Shown in pieces: positions 26,151 through 35,411 of a stretch of 64,000 nucleotides of DNA. Made by a program: the position numbers and the translations under genes. Positions within the stretch are counted from its first letter, which is position 1; every line of letters begins with the position of its first letter. The DNA lies in NCBI RefSeq assembly GCF_002379585.1, contig NZ_DFUE01000085.1, positions 1 through 64,000 on the forward strand, in the 5' to 3' direction. Origin of the DNA: Pseudomonas sp. UBA4194 (GTDB lineage Bacteria > Pseudomonadota > Gammaproteobacteria > Pseudomonadales > Pseudomonadaceae). The notes under the pieces were generated by a model. That model did no database searches and was not told the origin of the DNA. It saw nothing but the letters and a program-made list of their open reading frames with translations.

Positions 26151-27089
26151 ATGAGTAAAAAGCGTTACCCCAGACTGTTTGGCATACTGCCCTTTTTAGG
26201 CATGCTTTTTCTCGGGGGGTGCAAATGGACCCTCATCGACTCGAAAGGGCAAGTGGGCATCGATGAACGCAACCTGATCTACATCTCCACCGCGCTGATG
26301 CTGCTGGTGGTGATCCCGGTCATCGTGATGACGTTCGTGTTCGCCTGGAAATACCGTGCCTCGAACAAGGACGCCACCTACAAACCTGAGTGGGCTCACT
26401 CCACCAAGATCGAAATGGTGGTGTGGGGTATCCCGCTGCTGATCATCATCGCGTTGGGCTACGTCACCTACGTGTCGACCCATCACCTGGATCCGTACCG
26501 TCCGCTGGACTCCGAGCACAAGCCGGTCACCATCCAGGTCGTTGCGCTGGACTGGAAGTGGCTGTTCATCTATCCGGAACAAGGCATTGCCACGGTCAAC
26601 AAGATCGTCTTCCCGGCCAATGTCCCGGTCAACTTCCGCATCACTTCCGATTCGGTGATGAACTCCTTCTTCATCCCGCAACTGGGCGGCCAGATCTACG
26701 CCATGGCCGGCATGCAAACCCAGCTGCACCTGATCGCCAACGAAAACGGCGAGTTCGACGGTATCTCCGCGAACTACAGCGGTGCAGGCTTTACCGGCAT
26801 GAAGTTCAAAGCAGTCGCGACATCCCAGGCCGATTTCGATGCATGGGTAAGTGAAGTAAAAGGCGCACCTAAGCAGCTCGACGCAGCTACTTATGAAGCG
26901 CTGGCCAAACCTAGCGAGAAAAACCCGGTCGAGCTCTATTCCTCGTACGCCCCGAACCTGTTCCAGACCATCATCGACAAGTATGAAGGCATGAACCCAG
27001 GCAAAGGCGTCTCCCACGAGGGTAAAGAGACAGCCTCGATGGAAGGGATGGACATGGGCAAGAATTCAGCTGCTGGGGCAGAGGAGTAA
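26151..27089 (+). CDS. cyoA: Cytochrome bo3 ubiquinol oxidase subunit II
   Basis: This 312-residue lipoprotein subunit of the haem-copper quinol oxidase has a lipobox after a hydrophobic leader (LFLGGCKW, cysteine near residue 24), two membrane helices and a periplasmic cupredoxin-like domain (VALDWKWLFIYPEQGIA...). The copper ligands of cytochrome c oxidases are absent, as in quinol oxidases. The C-terminus is extended and ends in a Met-rich tail (MEGMDMGK). The ATG at 26151 gives the lipoprotein signal; the longer frame upstream is not credible. First gene of cyoABCDE, 3 bases before cyoB. Confidence 0.95.
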   Translation: MSKKRYPRLFGILPFLGMLFLGGCKWTLIDSKGQVGIDERNLIYISTALMLLVVIPVIVMTFVFAWKYRASNKDATYKPEWAHSTKIEMVVWGIPLLIIIALGYVTYVSTHHLDPYRPLDSEHKPVTIQVVALDWKWLFIYPEQGIATVNKIVFPANVPVNFRITSDSVMNSFFIPQLGGQIYAMAGMQTQLHLIANENGEFDGISANYSGAGFTGMKFKAVATSQADFDAWVSEVKGAPKQLDAATYEALAKPSEKNPVELYSSYAPNLFQTIIDKYEGMNPGKGVSHEGKETASMEGMDMGKNSAAGAEE

Positions 27090-27092
27090 AAG

Positions 27093-29108
27093 ATGTTCGG
27101 TAAATTAAGTCTGGAAGCGGTGCCCTTCCACGAGCCGATAGTGATGGTGACACTCGCCGTCGTTGCGCTGCTCGGGGCGGTGGTGTTCGGTCTCATCACG
27201 TACTACAAGAAGTGGACTTACCTGTGGACTGAGTGGTTCACGTCGGTCGACCACAAGAAAATCGGTGTCATGTACATCGCCGTTGCCATCATCATGCTGC
27301 TGCGTGGTTTTGCCGACGCCATCATGATGCGTTCGCAGCTTGCGGTCGCCACGGGCGGTTCTACCGGCTTCCTGCCGCCGGAACACTATGACCAGATCTT
27401 CACCGCCCACGGTGTGATCATGATCATCTTCATGGCCATGCCATTCATGATCGGTCTGATGAACATTGTCGTGCCGCTGCAGATCGGTGCGCGCGACGTG
27501 GCCTTCCCGTTCCTGAACTCGGTCAGCTTCTGGCTGTTCGTGGTCGGCGTGCTGCTGGTCAACATCTCCCTGGGTGTCGGCGAATTCGCCAAGACCGGCT
27601 GGGTGGCGTATCCGCCGCTAGCGGGGTTGCAATACAGTCCGGGGGTAGGTGTTGACTACTACATCTGGGCACTGCAGATATCGGGCTTGGGTACCTTGCT
27701 GACGGGCGTGAACTTCATCGTCACCATCCTGAAGATGCGTGCGCCTGGCATGACCCTGATGAAAATGCCGGTGTTCACCTGGAACTGCCTGTGCACCGCG
27801 GTACTGATCGCTGCTTCCTTCCCGATCCTCACCGCTGTTCTGTTCATGCTGACCCTTGACCGTTATCTGGGCTTCCACTTCTTCACCAACGAGCTTGGTG
27901 GGAACCCGATGATGTACGTCAACCTGTTCTGGGCCTGGGGCCACCCTGAGGTTTACATCCTGATCCTGCCGGCATTCGGCGTGTTCTCGGAAGTCACCTC
28001 CACGTTCTGTAAGAAGCGCCTGTTCGGTTACGTCTCACTGGTATGGGCGACCATCGCCATTACCGTACTGTCGTTCGTGGTTTGGCTGCACCACTTCTTC
28101 ACCATGGGTTCGGGGGCCAACGTCAACGCCTTCTTCGGCATCATGACGATGGTCATTGCGATTCCGACCGGTGTGAAAATCTTCACCTGGCTGTTCACCA
28201 TGTACCGCGGCCGGATCGAGTTCACCTCGCCCATGCTGTGGACCATCGGCTTCATCGTGACCTTCAGCATCGGCGGCATGACCGGCGTACTGCTGGCGGT
28301 ACCAGGCGCCGACTTCGTGCTGCACAACAGCCTGTTCCTGATCGCTCACTTCCACAACGTGATCATCGGTGGTGCGGTGTTCGGTTACCTGGCAGGTTTC
28401 GCCTTCTGGTTCCCGAAAGCCTTCGGCTTCAAACTCAACGAGCGTCTGGGCAAGTACTCGTTCTGGTGCTGGCTGGTCGGTTTCTACCTGGCCTTCATGC
28501 CGCTGTACGTGTTGGGCTTCATGGGTATGACCCGTCGCCTGAACCACACCGACAACCCAGAGTGGACGCCTTGGCTGTACGTGGCTTTCGTCGGCGCGCT
28601 GTTCGTCGCCGCCGGTATCTTCTTCCAGCTGCTGCAACTCTATGTATCGATCCGCGACCGTCACAAGAATCAGGACGTCTCGGGCGACCCATGGGATGGC
28701 CGTACCCTGGAGTGGTCGACTTCGTCGCCACCACCGTTCTACAACTTCGCCGAGCAGCCTGTGGTCGCCGACCTCGATGCTTACTGGGGTATGAAAGAGC
28801 GTGGTGAAGCCACCGCCAATACCGCTGACTACAAGCAGATCCACATGCCACGCAACACCGGCATGGGCGTGATCATGGCCTTCTTCGGTCTGATCCTGGG
28901 CTTTGCCGCCATCTGGCACATCTGGTGGGCGGCTGCCATCGGTCTGGCCGGTATGGTCATCACTTTGATCGTGCGCAGCTACGACGACGACATCGACTAT
29001 TACGTCCCGGCTGAAGAAGTCGCTCGTATCGAAGGTGAACGCATGGCTCGCCTGGCAAACGCTGCACGAGTTGATTCTCGTCTGAACTCCACGGTGGAGA
29101 AGGCTTAA
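27093..29108 (+). CDS. cyoB: Cytochrome bo3 ubiquinol oxidase subunit I
   Basis: This 671-residue catalytic subunit reduces O2 to water and pumps protons. Fifteen or so membrane helices are visible. Signature segments are FTAHGVIMIIFMAMPF (haem-ligand histidine), WAWGHPEVYILILPAFG (CuB histidine and the cross-linked tyrosine), VWLHHFFTMG (the CuB histidine pair) and HFHNVIIGG (haem ligands). Full length for the family. It sits between cyoA and cyoC with 3-base gaps, so the operon is translated as a unit. Confidence 0.97.
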   Translation: MFGKLSLEAVPFHEPIVMVTLAVVALLGAVVFGLITYYKKWTYLWTEWFTSVDHKKIGVMYIAVAIIMLLRGFADAIMMRSQLAVATGGSTGFLPPEHYDQIFTAHGVIMIIFMAMPFMIGLMNIVVPLQIGARDVAFPFLNSVSFWLFVVGVLLVNISLGVGEFAKTGWVAYPPLAGLQYSPGVGVDYYIWALQISGLGTLLTGVNFIVTILKMRAPGMTLMKMPVFTWNCLCTAVLIAASFPILTAVLFMLTLDRYLGFHFFTNELGGNPMMYVNLFWAWGHPEVYILILPAFGVFSEVTSTFCKKRLFGYVSLVWATIAITVLSFVVWLHHFFTMGSGANVNAFFGIMTMVIAIPTGVKIFTWLFTMYRGRIEFTSPMLWTIGFIVTFSIGGMTGVLLAVPGADFVLHNSLFLIAHFHNVIIGGAVFGYLAGFAFWFPKAFGFKLNERLGKYSFWCWLVGFYLAFMPLYVLGFMGMTRRLNHTDNPEWTPWLYVAFVGALFVAAGIFFQLLQLYVSIRDRHKNQDVSGDPWDGRTLEWSTSSPPPFYNFAEQPVVADLDAYWGMKERGEATANTADYKQIHMPRNTGMGVIMAFFGLILGFAAIWHIWWAAAIGLAGMVITLIVRSYDDDIDYYVPAEEVARIEGERMARLANAARVDSRLNSTVEKA

Positions 29109-29111
29109 ACA

Positions 29112-29741
29112 ATGTCAAACGCAACCTTGAACGCGGAAGTCGCGCACCAGCACGAGCACGGTCACGACGATCATGATCATCATGATGCCGGGGGCATGAC
29201 TGTCTTCGGTTTCTGGATCTACCTGATGACCGACTGCATTCTGTTCGCGTCGATCTTCGCCGCTTACGCAGTGCTGGTTAACAACGTCGCCGGTGGCCCG
29301 TCGGGCCACGACATCTTCGAGCTGCCCTTCGTGGCAGCCGAGACGGCCTTGCTGCTGTTCAGCTCCATCACCTATGGCTTTGCCATGCTGGCGCTGCACG
29401 CAGACAACAAGAGCGGCGTACTGAAGTGGCTGTTCGTGACTTTCCTGCTCGGCGCTGGCTTCATCGCCATGGAAATCTACGAATTCCACAAACTGATCGA
29501 AGAGGGCTTCGGCCCGCAGCGCAGTGGTTTCCTGACCGGGTTCTTCACCCTGGTCGGTACCCACGGTCTGCACGTGACCAGCGGCCTGATCTGGATGGCC
29601 GTACTGATCGCACAGATCAAATCCAAAGGCCTGACCGCTACCAACAACACCCGCATGAGCTGCCTGAGCCTGTTCTGGCACTTCCTGGACGTGGTCTGGA
29701 TCTGCGTGTTCACCGTTGTCTACCTGATGGGAGCTCTGTAA
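29112..29741 (+). CDS. cyoC: Cytochrome bo3 ubiquinol oxidase subunit III
   Basis: This 209-residue membrane subunit has five helices. Its N-terminus is His-rich (HQHEHGHDDHDHHDAGG), followed by TVFGFWIYLMTDCILFASIFAAYAVL and a GTHGLHVTSGLIWM segment typical of subunit III. It supports assembly and stability of the oxidase. It starts 3 bases after cyoB and abuts cyoD. Confidence 0.95.
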   Translation: MSNATLNAEVAHQHEHGHDDHDHHDAGGMTVFGFWIYLMTDCILFASIFAAYAVLVNNVAGGPSGHDIFELPFVAAETALLLFSSITYGFAMLALHADNKSGVLKWLFVTFLLGAGFIAMEIYEFHKLIEEGFGPQRSGFLTGFFTLVGTHGLHVTSGLIWMAVLIAQIKSKGLTATNNTRMSCLSLFWHFLDVVWICVFTVVYLMGAL

Positions 29742-30074
29742 ATGGCAAACCCCCATACCACTTCCGCTGGTAGCAGCCACGGCAGCCACAAGTCGTACAT
29801 GATCGGTTTCGTGCTGTCGGTGATCCTGACCGCGATTCCTTTCGGCCTGGTGATGTTCCCGACCCTGTCCAAGGAAGCCACCCTGTGGATCGTGATGATC
29901 TTCGCCGTGGTTCAGGTACTGGTTCACCTGGTGTACTTCCTGCACCTGGACCGCACCTCCGAGCAACGCTGGAACGTGATTGCCTTCGTCTTCTCGGCGT
30001 TGATCATTGCGTTCCTGGTGGGCCTGTCGCTGTGGATCATGTTCAGCATCCATCACTTCATGATGGCGAAGTGA
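29742..30074 (+). CDS. cyoD: Cytochrome bo3 ubiquinol oxidase subunit IV
   Basis: This 110-residue small subunit has three membrane helices (YMIGFVLSVILTAIPFGLVMF, LWIVMIFAVVQVLVHLVYFL and VIAFVFSALIIAFLVGLSLW). It aids CuB binding and assembly of the oxidase. Its ATG follows directly on the cyoC stop. Length is normal. Confidence 0.94.
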   Translation: MANPHTTSAGSSHGSHKSYMIGFVLSVILTAIPFGLVMFPTLSKEATLWIVMIFAVVQVLVHLVYFLHLDRTSEQRWNVIAFVFSALIIAFLVGLSLWIMFSIHHFMMAK

Positions 30075-30085
30075 GGAAAACCTGC

Positions 30086-30973
30086 ATGTCCGTTAAGCAC
30101 TTTATCCAAATCACCAAACCGGGGATCATTTTCGGTAACGTGCTTTCCGTGGCAGGCGGTTTCTTCCTGGCCTCGCAGGGGCATGTGGACTTTGCCCTTT
30201 TCCTGGCCACGGTGATCGGTACTTCGCTGGTGGTGGCGTCCGGTTGTGCATTCAACAACTGCATCGACCGTGACATCGACGTCAAGATGGAACGTACCAA
30301 GAACCGTGCGCTGGTACAGGGGCAGATCTCGGTGAAGGTCGCACTGGCCTTCGCCACCGTACTGGGCGTCGTCGGCCTGGCCATGCTGTACAAGCTGGCC
30401 AACCCGCTGGCGGCCCTGGGCGGGCTGATCGGCTTCATCATCTATGTAGGTTTCTACAGCCTGTATCTGAAGCGTAAATCGGTACACGGTACCCTGGTTG
30501 GCAGCCTGTCCGGTGCCATGCCTCCGGTGATCGGCTATGTAGCGGTAAGCAACACCTTCGATCTGGCGGCGTTGACCCTCCTGGTGATGTTCAGTCTTTG
30601 GCAGATGCCGCATTCCTATGCCATTGCGATCTTTCGCTTCAACGACTACCTGGCCGCTTCGATTCCGGTGTTGCCGGTCAAGCGCGGCATCGTGGTGGCC
30701 AAGAAGCACATCCTGCTCTACATCCTGGCGTTCCTGTTGGCGACCCTGATGCTCACGCTCGGCGGTTACGCCGGCATGAGTTACCTGGCGGTAGCGGCGG
30801 CGATGGGTATGTACTGGCTGTACATGGCCTGGACCGGTTACAAGGCTGTGGATGATCGAGTCTGGGCGCGCAAGCTGTTCGTGTTCTCGATCTTCACCAT
30901 CACCGCATTGAGCGTGATGATGTCCCTGGACTTCAAGGCGCCGACGGAGTTGTTGCTCACCTACGCGCGTTGA
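30086..30973 (+). CDS. cyoE: Protoheme IX farnesyltransferase (haem O synthase)
   Basis: This 295-residue UbiA-family membrane prenyltransferase adds farnesyl to haem B to make haem O for CyoB. The Mg-pyrophosphate motif NNCIDRDIDVKMERTKNRAL near residue 60 is characteristic. About eight or nine membrane helices. The ATG at 30086 follows GAGGAAAA, 11 bases after cyoD. Last gene of the operon, followed by a strong terminator. Confidence 0.95.
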   Translation: MSVKHFIQITKPGIIFGNVLSVAGGFFLASQGHVDFALFLATVIGTSLVVASGCAFNNCIDRDIDVKMERTKNRALVQGQISVKVALAFATVLGVVGLAMLYKLANPLAALGGLIGFIIYVGFYSLYLKRKSVHGTLVGSLSGAMPPVIGYVAVSNTFDLAALTLLVMFSLWQMPHSYAIAIFRFNDYLAASIPVLPVKRGIVVAKKHILLYILAFLLATLMLTLGGYAGMSYLAVAAAMGMYWLYMAWTGYKAVDDRVWARKLFVFSIFTITALSVMMSLDFKAPTELLLTYAR

Positions 30974-30989
30974 TCCATCGGGTGCCAAC

Positions 30990-31029
30990 AAAAACGCCCC
31001 AGGCTGAACAAGCCTGGGGCGTTTTTGTT
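30990..31029 (+). terminator. Rho-independent terminator after cyoE
   Basis: AAAACGCCCCAGGCT / AGCCTGGGGCGTTTTT stem with a 5-base loop and a T-rich tail. It probably also ends the convergent toxin-like gene from the other strand. Confidence 0.9.
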
Positions 31030-31068
31030 TTTACAGTGCCAAGCCGCATGGGCGGGGCCTGCCCGCTG

Positions 31069-34000
31069 CTACGGGTCAATAGTGGGCTGGTTGGAAAATG
31101 GCGGGCTGGCCAGGGTGCCGTCCGGGTTGACATCCAAAGCCACCGTCTCGGTGGCGGGCAGCTGTGCTATCAGCCGGTCATACTCCGCCAAGGTGTGGTC
31201 TCCCTCATGGGTGCGGGCCTCCAGGGCCCCCAGCTCCTTGCCAAAGCGCCGATCCAAGTGGTCGATCCGCGCCGCGCGGGTGCCGGTGGTGTCGACCAGC
31301 CAGATACGCTCGGCGGGCAGTCCGCCGTCCGGCCGGGGGCCGCCCAACACTGAAATGTGCACTTCGGCAGCTACCTCGAACCCGCCGGTGGTGGAGTTAT
31401 AGGGGTTGAGCACGAAGTTGTCCGCGATAGGTACGGTTTCCAGCCCTCGCGTATCGAACAGGTACACGAAGCCATCCTGCTGTTCGAGGCGCATCGCTTC
31501 AGTGTCCGATAGCGAGTCAGGGCTGGCGGAGCCGCCGGGGCTGCCACTGCCCTCATCCAAGGAACGAGCACCGGCGGGCAGCAGATCGGTCTGATAGTTG
31601 TAGGCCAGATCCTCGGCTTGCAGATGCCGGGAATAGTGCAAGGCATCTTGATAATTCAAACTGCCAACCACCGGCCGATGGCTGGTGAACTGAATGGGGT
31701 GGCTGCCCAGGCGGGTCAGTAGCCCGTCATCGCGGGCCAGCTCGAACGGTGTCCGCGAATCCCCGCGCATCACCGCTGGCAGGTCGGTGCGATAGAACGC
31801 GTGTTGGCTGTTCAACCGGTAGCCGCGGCTCAGGGCATAGTCGTGCAGAAAACGTGTGCTGAAATTGGCCACCGCGCGCCGTGCCTCCGGCGTTATGGGC
31901 TGGCGCCCGGAACGTCGCAGTGCCTCGATGACGGCATCACTCAAGCGCCGCAGCTCGTCGAAACGCGCAGGATTGTTGGGGTTCATCGACCGCTTGCGGT
32001 AGTCCGCAGCCCAATCCGGCACCCGTGGCTTGAGCCGCACATCCGCTGCCAGACGATCGCGCAATGCCTTGGGCATGTTGAAGCTGCGCAGCAGATGCTC
32101 GATGGTCGCCTTGCTCTGGCGCGGCGCCACTCGGCGCAGGGCGTTGAGGGTGTCGATATCCTTGATGGCGTCTTCGCCAGAGTTGGCGTCCCACAGATTG
32201 TCTCGCCGCGTTGGTGCGCCGCCTGGCAGGCGGTCGACCCAATGCTGGCGCCATTGTCCGCCGGCATCGCGCTGTATTGGCTGACCGAGAGAGCCGTGGG
32301 GATTGCGTGGGTTGAGTACGTACCAGGCATCGTTATGCGGCTGGCGCCGAGCCTCGTAGTGACGACCGCCTTGCTCCACAAACAATTGCGGTGGGCTGCC
32401 GTCGGTGGGCTGGCTCTGCCACAACCCTTCGTAGCCAGGATCGGTACGTGGGCGCAAACCCTTGGGTGGCTTGACAGCGTAGCGGCCATCGAGCCCGGTC
32501 AGCGTGGGTCCGGGGCGGGCGCCGGTGCTGAATACTTTGCTGCCGGCCAAGTCCGAGGACGCGTCCGTGAGATGAGCGATCGCACCCATGAAATAGGCGA
32601 GCGCCGCGTCGCGGTCCTGCGCGTTGAGGGCCTGCAGTCCCTTGCCGATAGACCACAGGCTGCGAGTCAACGCCAACGGGATCAACACCTTCACCGGCAG
32701 CACGGCGGTGATGACGTCCAATGCCAGGAGCATCACGGTGAAGGCATTGCTCACGTTGGTGTCGTGGGTTGATGTGGCCAGTGCTCGGGCGTTGAGCAGC
32801 GCCGCCTCCACCTGCGCCTGGTATTCGGCAACCGCCGGTTCGCGGCCCAGATGTTTGAGCGTGAACCAGTGCGGGCTGCCGGTGCCGAGCCGCTTCTGGG
32901 TATCGGCCTGATGCGGGTGGGGTACCCGAGCCACCAGATCCCGGCGCATGTCCGGTTCGGCCAGCGCTGCGTGCAACGCGGCAGCGTTGGAATACTCGTG
33001 GAAGCGTCGTCCACTTGCGGCGTCGGGACAGTAGAGCAGGTAATAGCGGAGGTCTGCAGGCGCAATGATCCATAGCCGGCAGCAAGTGACGCCGTCAATC
33101 ACAAGATGGTGAGCCTGCAAGGCGGTGCCGTCGAACAGCGTGTCGAGGTCGCTGTGCCGATCCGCCGTCAAATCCTTGGCCAGCTTTGCCTCAAGGGCAT
33201 CCAGGCGGAACTGGGCCTGCCAGATCGCTACGAAGCGCTGCTGCCGCCATTGCCCCTGACCCGCGCCCAGCAAGGCCTGACGGACCTGCGCGACGTAGCT
33301 GTTGGCAAAGTCCAACCCACGCACATGGGCGCGCACCTGGGCGGGTGAAAGTTGCGCCAGGGTGCTGCCGGCGCGGTCGTGTACCCGGGCGGTCAACAGG
33401 TAGTCGACGTCCAGCAAGCCGACGTTCTCAAGGGCCAGTTGAGTGAGCGTACGTTGGTTGGCGGCCAAGGTAACGGCGGGCCCCGTGTGCGGACGTGCGG
33501 CATTGGCCGCGTAGCTACTGGGCGTAACGCTGGCCGGACTGCTCAGCGCTCCGGTCTGCCAGGCCGAGGTGGTGGTGATGAACACCTGATCCGGGTCCAG
33601 ATCCAACCCCTGGCGTTCCTTGAGGCGAGCGCGCAATGCCTCCCAGGCGTGATCCAGCACAGTCTGGCGTTGGCCATACAGATGAATCGGCAGCAAGGCC
33701 GGATCGATGGCTGCCTGCAACGCGGCCGCCAATGCTTGCCAGGCCGTACGCCACTGCTGTTGCTGTGCGCTGTCTGCGTCGCGAAGCCAGCTGGGCAGTG
33801 CCTGAGTCCACAGCGCGGTGTTGCGGGTGGTCTGAATGCCCGATAGGTCGAAGCACTGGCTAAGGTCGCTCGCTGTTTGCCATTGGGTGGCAAGCAGCAT
33901 CAGGTCGCTGGCCGAACCATCGGCCTGCGCCTGACGGCTGGCATCACGCACGTCATCGATCATTTTCTGCAACTGGCCTTCGACCAGATCATCGAACAGC

Positions 34001-34866
34001 GATGACTCCACCAGGCTGTACAGCGGCGTTATGGGGCTGGCGCTCAACAGCCGCCCTCGGGCTTCGTTCGGGGCGTGGTAGAGCAGGGCATCGCGCTGCG
34101 CGGACTGGCTCAGGCGTTGGCGCAGGAGGGCGTCCAGATCATCGAAATGCTCGAAAGCTTCAATACCGTGCACAGCGGTGTAAAGCACTGCGCTGCCGTC
34201 GATCCAGTCGTCTCGGGTGATGACGAACGCGGCGTGCATCGGCACATCCGGCGCGCCCTGGAGGCTGACTCGGTAGACGGTCGCCTGCTGGTGAGGGTCC
34301 AGGTGCGCACGCTGGGCCTGCCGAGGGTAGTCAAGGACCTGCTGAATCAACTGATCAGCGCCGGTCGGCAGGGTCTTGTCGTAGCGGCGCAGTGCCAACT
34401 CGGCTTTCAGCCGCTCCATGTGCAGAGCCCGCAGCTGCCGGTGGCGGGCCTGACTGGCGTCCGGCGCTGTGCCTGTCCAGTAGGCGCGTAGTTGGGTCAG
34501 GTACAGGCGCTCGAGAGCGCTGGCGCAATCCTCCAGCCATTTCTCCACCCCGACAGCGTCCAGGCCCTGGATCAGATGGCTGGCTTGGGTGTGCACAGGG
34601 TCGATGGAAAAAGTCGTGAGTGCTTGATCGAAGGTAGGCCCGCGGCCATCAGCCAGGCGCCGGGCAAGCCAGGCATAGAGAGAAACGCCTGGGGTGTCTG
34701 CGTGCACATGCACGAACACCTCACGTACGCCAATCCGTGGGGCCAGGCTGGGAAACCGCTTGAGCAGTTCCCCATCGAGTGCATCGGGTACACCGGGACG
34801 CCCATCGAGCAGGCGCAGTATTTTAGTGTTCAGGTCAGTCAACAAGGCAAAGCTGGGGGCAGTCAT
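31069..34866 (-). CDS. Large toxin-like protein with C-terminal ADP-ribosyltransferase domain
   Basis: This 1265-residue protein has no signal peptide. The long N-terminal part resembles the 'dermonecrotic toxin domain' (DUF6543) proteins of Pseudomonas. A hydrophobic stretch lies near residues 707-740 (NAFTVMLLALDVITAVLPVK...). The C-terminus carries the pattern of cholera/pertussis-type ADP-ribosyltransferases: VMRGDSRTPFELARDDGL with catalytic Arg1034 (compare YRADSRPPDE in LT and YRYDSRPPED in pertussis toxin), Ser1069 in VVGSLNY, and Glu1168 in AAEVHISVLGG, followed by LPAERIWLV (compare IPPENIRRV). The residue two before Glu1168 is Ala, so arginine-specific activity is doubtful. The ATG at 34866 has better Shine-Dalgarno spacing than that at 34872. 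Transcribed alone; no immunity gene lies downstream. The ADP-ribosyltransferase call is mine, from motif reading. Confidence 0.72.
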   Translation of the reverse strand: MTAPSFALLTDLNTKILRLLDGRPGVPDALDGELLKRFPSLAPRIGVREVFVHVHADTPGVSLYAWLARRLADGRGPTFDQALTTFSIDPVHTQASHLIQGLDAVGVEKWLEDCASALERLYLTQLRAYWTGTAPDASQARHRQLRALHMERLKAELALRRYDKTLPTGADQLIQQVLDYPRQAQRAHLDPHQQATVYRVSLQGAPDVPMHAAFVITRDDWIDGSAVLYTAVHGIEAFEHFDDLDALLRQRLSQSAQRDALLYHAPNEARGRLLSASPITPLYSLVESSLFDDLVEGQLQKMIDDVRDASRQAQADGSASDLMLLATQWQTASDLSQCFDLSGIQTTRNTALWTQALPSWLRDADSAQQQQWRTAWQALAAALQAAIDPALLPIHLYGQRQTVLDHAWEALRARLKERQGLDLDPDQVFITTTSAWQTGALSSPASVTPSSYAANAARPHTGPAVTLAANQRTLTQLALENVGLLDVDYLLTARVHDRAGSTLAQLSPAQVRAHVRGLDFANSYVAQVRQALLGAGQGQWRQQRFVAIWQAQFRLDALEAKLAKDLTADRHSDLDTLFDGTALQAHHLVIDGVTCCRLWIIAPADLRYYLLYCPDAASGRRFHEYSNAAALHAALAEPDMRRDLVARVPHPHQADTQKRLGTGSPHWFTLKHLGREPAVAEYQAQVEAALLNARALATSTHDTNVSNAFTVMLLALDVITAVLPVKVLIPLALTRSLWSIGKGLQALNAQDRDAALAYFMGAIAHLTDASSDLAGSKVFSTGARPGPTLTGLDGRYAVKPPKGLRPRTDPGYEGLWQSQPTDGSPPQLFVEQGGRHYEARRQPHNDAWYVLNPRNPHGSLGQPIQRDAGGQWRQHWVDRLPGGAPTRRDNLWDANSGEDAIKDIDTLNALRRVAPRQSKATIEHLLRSFNMPKALRDRLAADVRLKPRVPDWAADYRKRSMNPNNPARFDELRRLSDAVIEALRRSGRQPITPEARRAVANFSTRFLHDYALSRGYRLNSQHAFYRTDLPAVMRGDSRTPFELARDDGLLTRLGSHPIQFTSHRPVVGSLNYQDALHYSRHLQAEDLAYNYQTDLLPAGARSLDEGSGSPGGSASPDSLSDTEAMRLEQQDGFVYLFDTRGLETVPIADNFVLNPYNSTTGGFEVAAEVHISVLGGPRPDGGLPAERIWLVDTTGTRAARIDHLDRRFGKELGALEARTHEGDHTLAEYDRLIAQLPATETVALDVNPDGTLASPPFSNQPTIDP

Positions 34867-35045
34867 GGCCATCCCTCAAAAGGAAAGGCCCAGAGTCTAT
34901 GTACCCGCTCGCAAGCGATTGCCTATCCTTATACCACCCGGCCCCGAGCCCTGTAGGCGCGGCGTTCAGCCGAGGAAGGTGAAGCACTGAACGCATGCGA
35001 AATGTGCTGTTACGGCGTTGAGTTGATCGAGATGTATCGCCGCTG

Positions 35046-35062
35046 TAGGTTGCATCAACCTA
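35046..35062. promoter_or_regulatory. Palindromic operator candidate before the DUF4258/HTH pair
   Basis: TAGGTTG-CAT-CAACCTA is a perfect 17-base palindrome 20 bases before the ATG at 35082. It is of AGGTT/AACCT type, as in MqsA-family operators though in the opposite arrangement. It probably serves autoregulation by the HTH protein. The rest of the 34867-35081 gap holds a REP-like remnant near 34951 and is otherwise plain. Confidence 0.55.
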
Positions 35063-35081
35063 TAAATACTATAGATTGTTC

Positions 35082-35411
35082 ATGACGCCCATATTGCCTT
35101 TTCCGCTGTTGCCTCACAAGGCGCTCGAGATTGTGAGATCGCTGTCAACTCGCTCCGAACGCGTGTTCTACACCCAACACGCACGGTCCCGGATGGTCGA
35201 ACGCGGAATCACCGTGCCCTGTGTCATGGGCTGCCTGGCCAAGGGCCGAATTGTGGAAGGACCCATGCTTAATCCAGGCGGAGACTGGAAAGTGACGATG
35301 TCCTGGTTTCGTGCCGGATCGCCCATACAGGTCGTAGCGGCATTGGATATCGACCAAGACGGGACATTCATCGTCGTTGTCACAACGATTCTGCGAAAAG
35401 GAACACCCTGA
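35082..35411 (+). CDS. DUF4258 domain protein, putative toxin of a type II toxin-antitoxin pair
   Basis: This 109-residue small basic protein has the DUF4258 signature: FYTQHARSRMVERGITVPCVMGCLAKGRIVEGP, followed by WKVTMSW and a beta strand VVAALDIDQDGTFIVVVTTI. DUF4258 proteins share the RelE/MqsR-like fold; the H-x-x-x-R-M-x-x-R-G-I pattern is conserved here. No Shine-Dalgarno is obvious before the ATG at 35082. It overlaps the next gene by one base (TGATG), the typical coupling of toxin-antitoxin genes in the toxin-first order of mqsRA/higBA. mRNA-cleaving activity is inferred, not shown. Confidence 0.7.
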   Translation: MTPILPFPLLPHKALEIVRSLSTRSERVFYTQHARSRMVERGITVPCVMGCLAKGRIVEGPMLNPGGDWKVTMSWFRAGSPIQVVAALDIDQDGTFIVVVTTILRKGTP

